64,000 nt of DNA from Nocardioides sp. Soil774 (GTDB lineage: Bacteria; Actinomycetota; Actinomycetes; Propionibacteriales; Nocardioidaceae): assembly GCF_001428125.1 (NCBI RefSeq), contig NZ_LMSM01000005.1, positions 377,701 to 441,700 on the forward strand, written 5' to 3'. Positions within the stretch are counted from its first letter, which is position 1. Every line of letters starts with the position of its first letter. Position numbers and translations under genes: made by a program. The notes beneath the pieces are model-generated. The model was given only the letters and a program-made list of their open reading frames with translations, ran no database searches and was not told the DNA's origin. Positions 47,411 through 54,840 of the stretch are shown piece by piece.

Positions 47411-47796
47411 CCTCGGCTGGGGTCCTCGGGGCCAGTGCTCCGGCGAGCACCGAACTGACACCGTCTGGACACGTGCCACATCGCTGCGTGACGCAGCGCC
47501 TGTAGTCGGCCAAGCCCGGTCAGCCGGCTCGATGGCCAGCGGAACGTTCATCCTGAGGGGCCCCCTCGATTGGCTCCGGGTCCCGGTCGCCGCTCAGTCG
47601 ACCACCGGGACCCGCTCCTGGTTGCATCCGAATGCTCCGGGGGTCCGCTCGTGGGGCGACGCAAGCTTCACCGGGGGTGCAGCACCACACGTGTGTTTCG
47701 ACGCGACCGTCGCGAGCTGAGGGGCCAATTCAGAATCGGAGGCGGAAGCTCGATGCCGAGCACGAGCTAGACGAGCAGTCGCCGAACCGGGTGGCG
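47411..47796. other. Gene-poor, lower-GC stretch
   Basis: I see no supported gene in these 386 bases. A short open frame at 47532-47720 lacks a ribosome site and codon bias. Base composition is noticeably less G/C-rich than the flanks, in keeping with foreign or decaying DNA. Confidence 0.5.
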
Positions 47797-48150
47797 TCAG
47801 CGCATCCAAGACCTCAACGACTTCCGGTCGACGTCCTCGAGCGCTTGGCGGACGTCCTTCCAGTCGGCGTCCACCGCCGGGCCCCAAGCCTCGCTCATGA
47901 GGGCGATGGTTCGTCGTTCCTGGGCATCGAATGTCAGGTGAGCTTCTGCATGCGAGAGGAATCTGCGGAAGAGGACCTGGTCTTGGTGGTGCCCCAGGGC
48001 TTCCTGGACTGCCTCGGCGGCCTTGGAGAGACGTTTCGCCTTGCGCCCGAACACTCCAACTGTCGACTCGGCCATGTAGCGAGCGCGCTTGCTGGCCTTT
48101 CGTACGGCGTGAAGGCGTTCGTCCGCGTGCCGCAGGGAGCTAGTGCACAA
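47797..48150 (-). pseudogene. Truncated CHAD-domain protein remnant
   Basis: About 117 residues match only the C-terminal part of a CHAD domain: LHAVRKASKRARYMAES, a lysine/arginine-rich helix, and VQEALGHHQDQVLFRRFL. Full CHAD domains are 250 residues or more and bind polyphosphate through such basic helices. The upstream side ends about 50 bases before a fragment of another gene, so the 5' part was probably lost in a rearrangement. No convincing start (only TTG, no ribosome site). Confidence 0.65.
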
Positions 48151-48200
48151 GCACGAGCGAACTGGCCGGGACGTGACGCATCGAGATCTCCTAGGGTGGC

Positions 48201-48474
48201 GGAGACGTGGTCGTGCACGGCCGCGCCGGATGGCGCTTCACCGACCCAGCCATCTGGTCGGCGGTGGTCACCCGGTCGTCCCGCGAGGCCGCCCGCGCGG
48301 CTGCCTCGCGACGGCCTCGACAGCAACGTCCCTGCGCCCCCATCCCCCATGGGGCCACAGGGACGTCCCCCGCTGACCACCCCCGTGTGCTCGAGCACGG
48401 ACATCCGCACGCTACTCCCGCAGGGGCGAAGCGCCAGCGCGCCGAGGTGAGGGCTAGACCGGCGTACCGACCGC
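48201..48474 (+). pseudogene. Decayed copy of the phosphodiesterase 3' end and flank
   Basis: Bases 48201-48259 match 43731-43789 (two differences in 59). After a deletion of about 57 bases, 48260-48288 match 43848-43875. 48391-48474 match 44001-44085, copy B of the 85-bp repeat. The middle 48289-48390 has no counterpart and holds a hairpin. The frame is broken, so this is a non-coding relic of a duplicated or recombined phosphodiesterase gene. Confidence 0.85.
48326..48366 (+). terminator. Terminator-like hairpin in the relic
   Basis: Outer stem acgtccctg / cagggacgt (9 bp) and inner stem ccccat / atgggg (6 bp). It probably was the terminator of the lost phosphodiesterase paralogue, or ends transcripts from the minus-strand sigma gene. 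Confidence 0.55.
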
Positions 48475-48488
48475 CTGCGCCGCGGCCG

Positions 48489-49004
48489 TCAACGCGAGGG
48501 GCTGCTCGCGGACAGGAACCGTAGGGCGTCGGTCAGGAGTGCTGCGGCCGGTTGGTCACCAGCGAGGGCAGCGTCGACACGCCGGTGGTCGAGTCCCGAG
48601 AAGTAGGCAAGTCGGACGGCGTCGACCTGCACCGCGGACAGACCACTGCGGGCGAGCATCGAGTCGCGAGCCGCAGGCAGCGCAGGACATGCGCAGGTCG
48701 TCACCACCTGACGTCTGGCACGCACCGCCAACCGGTGCGCCACCGCCAGGACCCAGGCGGCGGCGCTGGAGCACGTCCGGTCGAACGTGGCCGAGCGGCG
48801 CCACACGTCGACGAAGGCTTCGCACGCGACTGCTTCCGCGACCGCCACATCGTGCACGACGCTCGTGACGAGTCCGAACACTCGCGGCGCCAGGTGGTCG
48901 TAGAGATCCGCGAAGGCGTCCACGTCGCCCGCTCCCGACCGCACGAGCAACTCGTCCAGCTCCTCGCGCCGAGAACCGGCACTTCCACACGCACATGTAG
49001 CCAC
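48489..49004 (-). CDS. Divergent ECF-like RNA polymerase sigma factor
   Basis: A 171-residue protein with a recognisable sigma region 2 (LLVRSGAGDVDAFADLYDHLAPRVFGLV; EAFVDVWRRSATFD; AWVLAVAHRLAVRARR) of the SigK/ECF type. Region 4 is degenerate: LSAVQVDAVRLAYFSGLDHRRVDAALAGDQ lacks the usual helix-turn-helix consensus after GLDHR. It may be a decaying or specialised sigma factor. GTG 49004 follows GGGAGG; a TTG at 49055 would add 17 residues through the operator and is unlikely. It diverges from the OhrR-like gene. No anti-sigma gene is adjacent. Confidence 0.65.
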   Translation of the reverse strand: MATCACGSAGSRREELDELLVRSGAGDVDAFADLYDHLAPRVFGLVTSVVHDVAVAEAVACEAFVDVWRRSATFDRTCSSAAAWVLAVAHRLAVRARRQVVTTCACPALPAARDSMLARSGLSAVQVDAVRLAYFSGLDHRRVDAALAGDQPAAALLTDALRFLSASSPSR

Positions 49005-49039
49005 AGGTGCCCTCCCAGACCCCATCTGCGGCATTGCGC

Positions 49040-49065
49040 ATTGTGCACAATACAATTGTGCTCAA
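49040..49065. promoter_or_regulatory. MarR/OhrR-type operator between the sigma and MarR genes
   Basis: A perfect 12-bp palindrome ATTGTGCACAAT (49040-49051) abuts the 8-bp palindrome ACAATTGT (49052-49059). The motif ATTGTGC(A/T)CAA recurs at 49055-49065, 15 bases on. AT-rich dyads of this kind are typical MarR-family targets. The site is 20 bases before the MarR start. Confidence 0.75.
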
Positions 49066-49085
49066 CATACCGGCAGTGGGGCAGA

Positions 49086-49529
49086 ATGTCTCGCATGAGG
49101 TCGACACCGGCACCATCGCTCGGGCAGCAGCTGTGCTTCGACCTCTACGCCGCGTCTCGTGCGGTCACGTCGGCGTACCGTCCGGTGCTGTCCGAGCTGG
49201 GACTGACCTACCCGCAGTACCTGGTGCTGATCGTGCTGTGGGAGCACGAGAGCCTCACGGTGAGGGAGGTCGCCGCCCACCTCCGTCTCGACCACGGGAC
49301 CCTCACTCCCCTGCTCAAGCGGATGGAGGGGCTCGGCCTCGTCGAGCGTCGCCGCGACAACGATGACGAGCGATATGTCGTGGTCTCCCTGGCGGCCAAG
49401 GGTGAGTCGCTGCGCCGGCACGCCGAGCGGATCCACTGCGGCATGAAGGACCAGCTCGGTCTGGATGAGGCTGAGTTCGAGGCACTCCAGGCCACCCTTC
49501 GCCTCCTCACCTCCCGCGTCACGCCTTGA
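49086..49529 (+). CDS. MarR family regulator, OhrR-like
   Basis: A 147-residue winged-helix regulator. The N-terminal LGQQLCFDLYAASRAVTSAYRP and LGLTYPQYLVLIVLWE are the OhrR signature, including its peroxide-sensing cysteine in QLCF (residue about 14). The DNA-binding part is LTVREVAAHLRLDHGTLTPLLKRME with wing RRDNDDERYVVVSL. OhrR normally represses a neighbouring ohr peroxidase gene, but no OsmC/Ohr gene is next to this one. A second ATG at 49095 is possible. It likely represses itself and perhaps the divergent sigma gene. Confidence 0.9.
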   Translation: MSRMRSTPAPSLGQQLCFDLYAASRAVTSAYRPVLSELGLTYPQYLVLIVLWEHESLTVREVAAHLRLDHGTLTPLLKRMEGLGLVERRRDNDDERYVVVSLAAKGESLRRHAERIHCGMKDQLGLDEAEFEALQATLRLLTSRVTP

Positions 49530-49687
49530 TCGCCGTGCAGAGCGCGCGGGCGAAGGAGATCACGCAGGTGCAGCAGATCGCGCGCACCCGCACGACGGCC
49601 GGGATCGCCGCCACCGCCGTGGGGGTCCTGCTGACCGCCCTGATCCTCCAGCAGGTGGCGGAAGGGCTGGGCTGGCTCGGAGGGTGA
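49526..49687 (+). CDS. Possible 53-residue single-helix membrane peptide
   Basis: An open frame that overlaps the MarR stop by four bases (TTGA) or starts at GTG 49535. It encodes a charged N-terminus (QSARAKEITQVQQIARTRT) followed by one membrane helix (AGIAATAVGVLLTALILQQV) and a short tail ending LGWLGG. The topology is that of regulatory micropeptides. There is no strong ribosome site, so it is tentative. After it, up to 49876, I see no gene. Confidence 0.4.
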   Translation: MIAVQSARAKEITQVQQIARTRTTAGIAATAVGVLLTALILQQVAEGLGWLGG

Positions 49688-49876
49688 CCCGACGGGTGAG
49701 AGCTGACGGCAGGGGCACGCGACGTCCGCCGCGGTCCTGTGGCGGCGCTGGTCCCCTCCGCCGATGCCGAGCAGCCGCTGCGGCCCTGCCGCCGCCGCAC
49801 GAGCTTCTTGTCGGCGAGCTCGTCGAGCCCGAACCTGGTCAGGTTGTCGACAGGTGGTCGTTGGCACCGTGGCGCC

Positions 49877-51139
49877 ATGACTGAACGCACGCGAGTCGCC
49901 CCCGACGTACGACAGATGCTCAACAAGGTCCCCGAGGTCACCATCTGGTTCTGGGTGATCAAGATCCTCTGCACCACGGTCGGCGAGAGCTTCGCCGACT
50001 GGATCAACATGACCCTCGGGGTCGGCCTCGTGAACACTGCCATCCTGTTCACGGTGATCTTCGTGGTCGTGCTGGCCGCACAGATGCGCCTGCGTCGCTA
50101 CGTCCCCGCTCCGTACTGGCTCACGGTCGTCGTGGTGAGCGTCACCGGGACGCTCTACACCGACATCCTCACCGACCAGCTGGGGGTGCCGCTCTGGATC
50201 AGCACGACGGTCTTCTCGGTCCTGCTCGCCGTGACGTTCGGCGTCTGGTACGCGAAGGAGGGGACGCTGTCGATCCACAGCATCGTCTCGACGCCGCGCG
50301 AGGGTTTCTACTGGTTCGCCGTCCTGGTCACCTTCGCCCTCGGCACCGCGACCGGCGACTGGACCCTCGAGCTGACGGGCTGGGGTCCCGGCCTGTCGAT
50401 CCTGCTGCCCCTCGGACTGATCGCGCTCGTCACCCTGCTGTGGCGACTGGGCGCCGACGTCGTGCTCACCTTCTGGGTGGCCTACATCCTGACCCGTCCG
50501 CTCGGCGCCAACATCGGTGACTGGTTCGGTCTCCCCAAGGGCGAGCAGGGCCTCGGCATCGGGGTCTTCGGCACCAGCCTGATCTTCCTCGGCGCGATCC
50601 TCGCCACAGTCGTCTACCTGTCGATCACCAAGGCAGACGTCATCGAGGACCACGAGGCCGATGCCTACGTCCCGGAGACCACGCCGCAGCGCCGGCGCGC
50701 CACCCTGGGTGTGCTGGTCGCCGCTGCCGTCGCGACCGTCGCCCTGCTCGCCTGGGCGAACGCCCAACCCCACCAGAGCGCCCTGGCCGACGAGGGCCCG
50801 GCCCCGTCGTGCAGCAAGGGCGCGCCCCTCGACCAGGCGAAGGCCACCCAGCAGGTGTCCGCGGACTTCCCGGCCCAGTCGGTGCAGGGCTACCGCACGA
50901 TCGTGCAGGACACCCAGAAGCTGGTGGACTCCGGTGACCAGCAGGGCGCACAGGCGCGGGTCACCGACCTCGAGACCGCGTGGGACGACGACGAGGCCTC
51001 GTTGCAGCCGAAGAGCTGCCAGGCGTGGACCTTCGTCGACACCGAGATCGACCAGGTCCTGACGTCCGTCCGGGCGACCAGCCCGGACCGGGCCGCCGAG
51101 GACAAGGCCATGGCCACGCTGCTGACCACCCTCGGCTGA
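49877..51139 (+). CDS. COG4705-like polytopic membrane protein with exported tail
   Basis: A 420-residue protein. The first 250 residues hold about eight membrane helices in two similar halves: KVPEVTIWFWVIKILCTTVGESFADWIN is echoed by GADVVLTFWVAYILTRPLGANIGDWFG, the repeat typical of COG4705 membrane proteins. A ninth helix (near 278-298) leads to a C-terminal extracytoplasmic domain of about 120 residues (CSKGAPLDQAKATQQVSADFPAQ) with two cysteines. ATG 49877. Function unknown. It is upstream of the glycan locus but has 177 bases to the next gene, so probably its own unit. Confidence 0.8.
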   Translation: MTERTRVAPDVRQMLNKVPEVTIWFWVIKILCTTVGESFADWINMTLGVGLVNTAILFTVIFVVVLAAQMRLRRYVPAPYWLTVVVVSVTGTLYTDILTDQLGVPLWISTTVFSVLLAVTFGVWYAKEGTLSIHSIVSTPREGFYWFAVLVTFALGTATGDWTLELTGWGPGLSILLPLGLIALVTLLWRLGADVVLTFWVAYILTRPLGANIGDWFGLPKGEQGLGIGVFGTSLIFLGAILATVVYLSITKADVIEDHEADAYVPETTPQRRRATLGVLVAAAVATVALLAWANAQPHQSALADEGPAPSCSKGAPLDQAKATQQVSADFPAQSVQGYRTIVQDTQKLVDSGDQQGAQARVTDLETAWDDDEASLQPKSCQAWTFVDTEIDQVLTSVRATSPDRAAEDKAMATLLTTLG

Positions 51140-51219
51140 GTCACGTCTGCGCAGGCGGCGATCGAGTCCATGCCCGCAAGCAGGGTCCTGACCTGGCCCC
51201 TGCCACCTCCTCGGGCCGA

Positions 51220-51252
51220 CTTCATGGGCGCTTCATGCGCGCTTCATGCGCC
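51220..51252 (+). promoter_or_regulatory. Three 11-bp direct repeats upstream of the DedA operon
   Basis: cttcatgggcg, cttcatgcgcg and cttcatgcgcc follow head to tail with no gap. The 11-base period is that of OmpR/PhoB-type response regulators. A possible -10 TACGGT lies at 51259-51264, so the last repeats cover the -35 region, as in activator-dependent promoters. The TTCAT core also resembles PHO-box units. Confidence 0.65.
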
Positions 51253-51316
51253 GGCGCCTACGGTGTGCAGCGAGGCGGGACCCTTCCCGGGTCGTCGCCG
51301 CACCGAGGGAGGACTG

Positions 51317-51958
51317 ATGACCGGCCTGGTCGAGCACCTGCTGGCGACGCCGGCGTGGCTGGCGCTGCTGGTGGTGTTCGCGCTGCCGGCCCTGGAGTCC
51401 TCGGCCTTCCTCGGCTTCGTCTTCCCGGGCGAGACGGCCGTCCTCCTCGGCGGGGTGTCGGCCGGCCTCGGCCACGTCCCGCTCGCCGGGGTGGTGCTGG
51501 CCGGCGCGGGAGGGGCGATCGCCGGCGACGCGGTGGGCTACGTCGTGGGCCGCCGCTGGGGTCGACAGATCCTGGACTCCACCGTGGGTCGGTTCGTCCG
51601 CGCCGAGCACCTCGACCGGGCCGAGCGGGCCCTCGAGCACCGCGGCGGCTGGGCGGTCTTCGGGGGCCGGTTCACCGCCGCCCTGCGGGTGGTCATCCCC
51701 GGCATGGCCGGCATGGCGCACATGCCCTACCGGCGATTCGCCGTGGCCAACGCGAGCGGTGGCGCCCTGTGGGGCGCCACGATGGCCGTGGCCGGCTACC
51801 TCGCCGGGGCCAGCTGGCACACGGTCGGTCACTACGTCTCGCTGGTCGGTCTCGGTGCGACCGCCGTGGTGGTCGCCCTGGTCGTCGTCCGGGGTGCGCT
51901 GCGCCGCCGCAGGTCCCACGCCTCCGTGGACCACCACCGAGACCCGGTCCGCCCATGA
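51317..51958 (+). CDS. DedA family membrane protein
   Basis: A 213-residue SNARE-associated/DedA-fold membrane protein (ALPALESSAFLGFVFPGETAVLLGG; GDAVGYVVGRRWG; FGGRFTAALRVVIPGMAGMAHMPYRRF). DedA-family proteins help flip polyprenyl-phosphate or phospholipid carriers back across the membrane. GGAGG precedes ATG 51317. Its stop overlaps the PAP2 gene start (ATGA). As first gene of the glycan operon, a carrier-lipid recycling role fits well. Confidence 0.9.
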   Translation: MTGLVEHLLATPAWLALLVVFALPALESSAFLGFVFPGETAVLLGGVSAGLGHVPLAGVVLAGAGGAIAGDAVGYVVGRRWGRQILDSTVGRFVRAEHLDRAERALEHRGGWAVFGGRFTAALRVVIPGMAGMAHMPYRRFAVANASGGALWGATMAVAGYLAGASWHTVGHYVSLVGLGATAVVVALVVVRGALRRRRSHASVDHHRDPVRP

Positions 51959-53049
51959 CCGCCGCGGTCGTCGACCAGGCGCCAGTCGGGTCCGCAGCCC
52001 GCTCCGCCTGGCGCCGCACGGCACGCCTGTGGGTCGTGGTGGCGTGCTTCCTCGCACTCGGGGTCGCCCGGTCGGCGCAGGTCGAGATCCCCTTCCGGGA
52101 CCCGCACGGGACGGTCCTGGCGCGCCGCCTGCTCGTCACCCTCGCAGTCTTCCTCGGCCTGCTCGTCCTCGACGCACTCAGGCGCACCGGGCGCCCGCGC
52201 ACCGCACGACGCCTGTGGTCGACCGTCCGCACCCGGTGGACCCCGCACCGGCTCGCGCTGGCATGGGCCGCGCTGCTGGCCTACCACCTGACCTACTTCA
52301 CCTATCGCAACCTGAAGAGCTGGGACGTCCTCAACGACCCGCGCGACGCGATGCTCACCGGGTGGGACCGCTGGCTGTTCCTCGGGCACAGCCCGGCCGT
52401 GCTGCTGCACGACCTCCTGGGACAGCACGCCGCAGCCTGGGTGCTGACCGCCTGGTACGAGACGTTCTCGAGCCTGGTGATCGTCGCCGTCCCCGCAGCC
52501 GTGGTCATGGCCACCCGCGTCCGTGACGCCTACGTCGGGATCGCGGCGCTCGTGTGGGCGTGGGTCCTGGGCACCGCGAGCTACTACCTCATCCCCTCGC
52601 TGGGACCGTTCCACGCCGAGCCCGGCGACTTCGCCGGTCTCCCGCACACGGTCATCCAGGACACCCAGGCCCGCTACCTCGTCGGGCGCGCGGACCTCCT
52701 CGCGCACCCGCAGGCCGGCGACGCCTTCGCCCAGGTCTCGGCGTTCGCGAGCCTCCACGTGGGTGTGACCGCCACGATCCTCGGGCTCGCGTGGTGGCAC
52801 CGGCGACGGCGTACGACGATCGCGCTCGGCGTGTTCCTGGCCGGGACGATGGTGGCCACGGTCTACCTCGGCTGGCACTTCGCGGTCGACGTCCCCGCCG
52901 GCCTCGCCATCGCCGCCCTCGCGTGGTGGCTCGCCCCGCGCACGGTCGGCGTCCGCGGACGGCCACCGGCCGGCGGGCCCGTGCCCACGACGCCGGCTGT
53001 TCACCCTCCGGGACTGACAGCGACCCCGCCCGGGGTCATAGGGTGGTGA
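51955..53049 (+). CDS. PAP2 superfamily membrane phosphatase/transferase
   Basis: A 364-residue protein with six or more membrane helices. It is of the Aur1/Ipt1 inositolphosphotransferase-like PAP2 branch, with the catalytic pair FASLHVGVTATILGLAW and YLGWHFAVDVPAG (His-Asp). The first KxxxxxxRP motif is not conserved in its usual form, as is common in this branch. It could dephosphorylate undecaprenyl pyrophosphate or transfer a phospho-head group. It overlaps the genes on both sides by a few bases. Confidence 0.87.
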   Translation: MTAAVVDQAPVGSAARSAWRRTARLWVVVACFLALGVARSAQVEIPFRDPHGTVLARRLLVTLAVFLGLLVLDALRRTGRPRTARRLWSTVRTRWTPHRLALAWAALLAYHLTYFTYRNLKSWDVLNDPRDAMLTGWDRWLFLGHSPAVLLHDLLGQHAAAWVLTAWYETFSSLVIVAVPAAVVMATRVRDAYVGIAALVWAWVLGTASYYLIPSLGPFHAEPGDFAGLPHTVIQDTQARYLVGRADLLAHPQAGDAFAQVSAFASLHVGVTATILGLAWWHRRRRTTIALGVFLAGTMVATVYLGWHFAVDVPAGLAIAALAWWLAPRTVGVRGRPPAGGPVPTTPAVHPPGLTATPPGVIGW

Positions 53050-53090
53050 GGATCCGCCGGGTGACGGCGTACGGACGAGAGGAGCGCGTG

Positions 53091-54071
53091 GTGGGCGAGG
53101 AGGAGGTCGCTCGCGTCCGCGTCGCCCCGGGGAGCTCGCGCCCGTCCGACTTCAGCTACTCCGTCGTCATCCCCGTCTACAACAGCCAGGACGTCGTGGG
53201 CACGACGATCGACCGGGTCGTGGAGGTCTTCGAGACCGCCGGCCTGCGCTACCAGGTGGTGCTCGTCAACGACGGCAGCCGCGACCGCAGCTGGGACGTC
53301 ATCGCCGAGCGCGCACGCCGCTCGCCCCACGTCGTCGCGCTCGACCTGCTGCGCAACTACGGCCAGCACCACGCCAACCTGGCCGGGATGCGCGAGGCCA
53401 CCGGCGACTTCGTCATCACCCTCGACGACGACCTGCAGAACCCACCCGACCAGGCCCTGCTGCTGATCGAGAAGGCCATGGAGGGCCACGACGTGGTCTT
53501 CGGCCGCTTCGAGCGCAAGCAGGCCCGCGGCTACCGCCGCCTCGGCAGCCGGGCGATCTCGGCCGTCAACCGCCGGGTCTTCGACCAGCCGCCCGGCCTG
53601 GCCGTGTCGAACTTCCGGATCCTGCGCCGCGACGTGGTCGACCGGATCTGCGGCTCCCGCACCGCCCACCCCTACATCACCGGCCAGGCCCTGATGTTCT
53701 CCCACGACCCCGCCGACGTCCTGGTCCGCCACGACCCGAGGGCGAGCGGCGTCAGCAACTACGGCCTGCGCCGCATCGCCTCGCTGGTGCTGACGATCCT
53801 CTTCAGCTATTCGGTCTTCCCCCTCCGCGCCGCCGCGGCCCTGGGGTTCGCCGTTGCCGGGCTGAGCTTCCTGCTCGGCATCTTCTACCTCGCCCGATCG
53901 TTCTTCGTGGACTCGGTCGTGCCCGGCTGGACCACCATCGCGGTCCTCCTGGCGGTGCTCAACGGCGTGGTGATCATGCTCCTGTCGATGCTGGGCGAGT
54001 ACGTCGTGCGCACCCTCAACGCGGTCAGCGCCGTCACGACCTACCACGTGTCCGAGCGGGTCTCGTCGTGA
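53091..54071 (+). CDS. Family 2 glycosyltransferase, DPM1/GtrB-like
   Basis: About 326 residues. The catalytic domain reads YSVVIPVYNSQDVVG, VVLVNDGSRDRSWDV, FVITLDDDLQNPP (DxD metal site) and GSRAISAVNRRVF. Two C-terminal membrane helices follow (near 245-270 and 285-305). Such enzymes move a sugar from a nucleotide onto undecaprenyl or polyprenyl phosphate at the inner face. I prefer GTG 53091, six bases after GGAG; GTG 53046 overlapping the PAP2 stop is also possible. Confidence 0.88.
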   Translation: MGEEEVARVRVAPGSSRPSDFSYSVVIPVYNSQDVVGTTIDRVVEVFETAGLRYQVVLVNDGSRDRSWDVIAERARRSPHVVALDLLRNYGQHHANLAGMREATGDFVITLDDDLQNPPDQALLLIEKAMEGHDVVFGRFERKQARGYRRLGSRAISAVNRRVFDQPPGLAVSNFRILRRDVVDRICGSRTAHPYITGQALMFSHDPADVLVRHDPRASGVSNYGLRRIASLVLTILFSYSVFPLRAAAALGFAVAGLSFLLGIFYLARSFFVDSVVPGWTTIAVLLAVLNGVVIMLLSMLGEYVVRTLNAVSAVTTYHVSERVSS

Positions 54072-54817
54072 TCGCGGCCCAGCCTCGTCACGTGCTGCTC
54101 GCGGGCGCCCAGCGCTGCGGGACGACGTACCTCGCCACGGCCCTCGGCGCCCATCCCGACATCGCCGTCGCCAGTCCCCCGCGCCCGGAGCCCAAGGTGT
54201 TCTGCGACGCCGACCTCGCCGCGCGAGGGCGCGACTGGTACGTCGGGACGTGGTTCGCCCACGCCCGCGACGACCAGCTGCTCCTCGACAAGAGCACCAG
54301 CTATCTCGAGGACCCCGCCACCCCGGCCCGCGCCGCGACGGTGCTCGGCGACGCGCACGTGGTCGTGCTGCTGCGCGACCCGGTGCAGCGCGCGGTGAGC
54401 CACTGGCGGTTCAGCACCGACCACGGCCTGGAGGCCCGCGGCCTGGAGGAGGCGCTGCTCGCCGACCTCGGGGACGAGCAGCCGTGGGACCCGACCACCG
54501 CGTCGGTCTCCCCCTTCGCCTACCTCCGCCGTGGCAGGTACGCCGACCACCTCCCGCCGTGGACGTCGACGTTCCCCGGCTCGACGCACGTGCTCTTCCT
54601 CGAGGAGCTGCTGGTCGACCCGTCCGTCCTCACGGGGCTGATGACCGCGCTCGGCGTCGATCCCGCGAGGGCCCCGGCGCCCACCGGCGGACCCGTGAAC
54701 CAGAGCACCGGCGACCGGCCCGTATTGAGCGGGGCGTTGCGGGGCACCTTGCAGGAGTACTTCGAGCCGAGCGACGCTGCCCTGGCGGCGCAGCTCGGCA
54801 GGTCGCTGCCGTGGTGA
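54068..54817 (+). CDS. Sulfotransferase family protein
   Basis: A 249-residue enzyme with the PAPS-binding loop LLAGAQRCGTTYLATAL near residue 10 and the 3'-phosphate-binding motif VVVLLRDPVQRAVSHW near 97. It should transfer sulfate from PAPS to a hydroxyl, here most likely of a sugar or glycolipid because it is coupled to glycosylation genes. It overlaps the GT2 gene (GTGA). PAPS-making genes are not in the window. Confidence 0.88.
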   Translation: MIAAQPRHVLLAGAQRCGTTYLATALGAHPDIAVASPPRPEPKVFCDADLAARGRDWYVGTWFAHARDDQLLLDKSTSYLEDPATPARAATVLGDAHVVVLLRDPVQRAVSHWRFSTDHGLEARGLEEALLADLGDEQPWDPTTASVSPFAYLRRGRYADHLPPWTSTFPGSTHVLFLEELLVDPSVLTGLMTALGVDPARAPAPTGGPVNQSTGDRPVLSGALRGTLQEYFEPSDAALAAQLGRSLPW

Positions 54818-54840
54818 CCGACGACGACCGGGAGGCACAC

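Noticed and set aside
47532..47720. 62-residue open frame after the GDPD gene
   Set aside because: No ribosome site, poor codon bias and no recognisable motif; left as non-coding.
49465..49884. 139-codon plus-strand frame between the MarR and COG4705 genes
   Set aside because: Arg/Ala/Gly-rich, starts inside the MarR gene out of frame, and has no ribosome site; the 53-residue frame in another phase is more protein-like.
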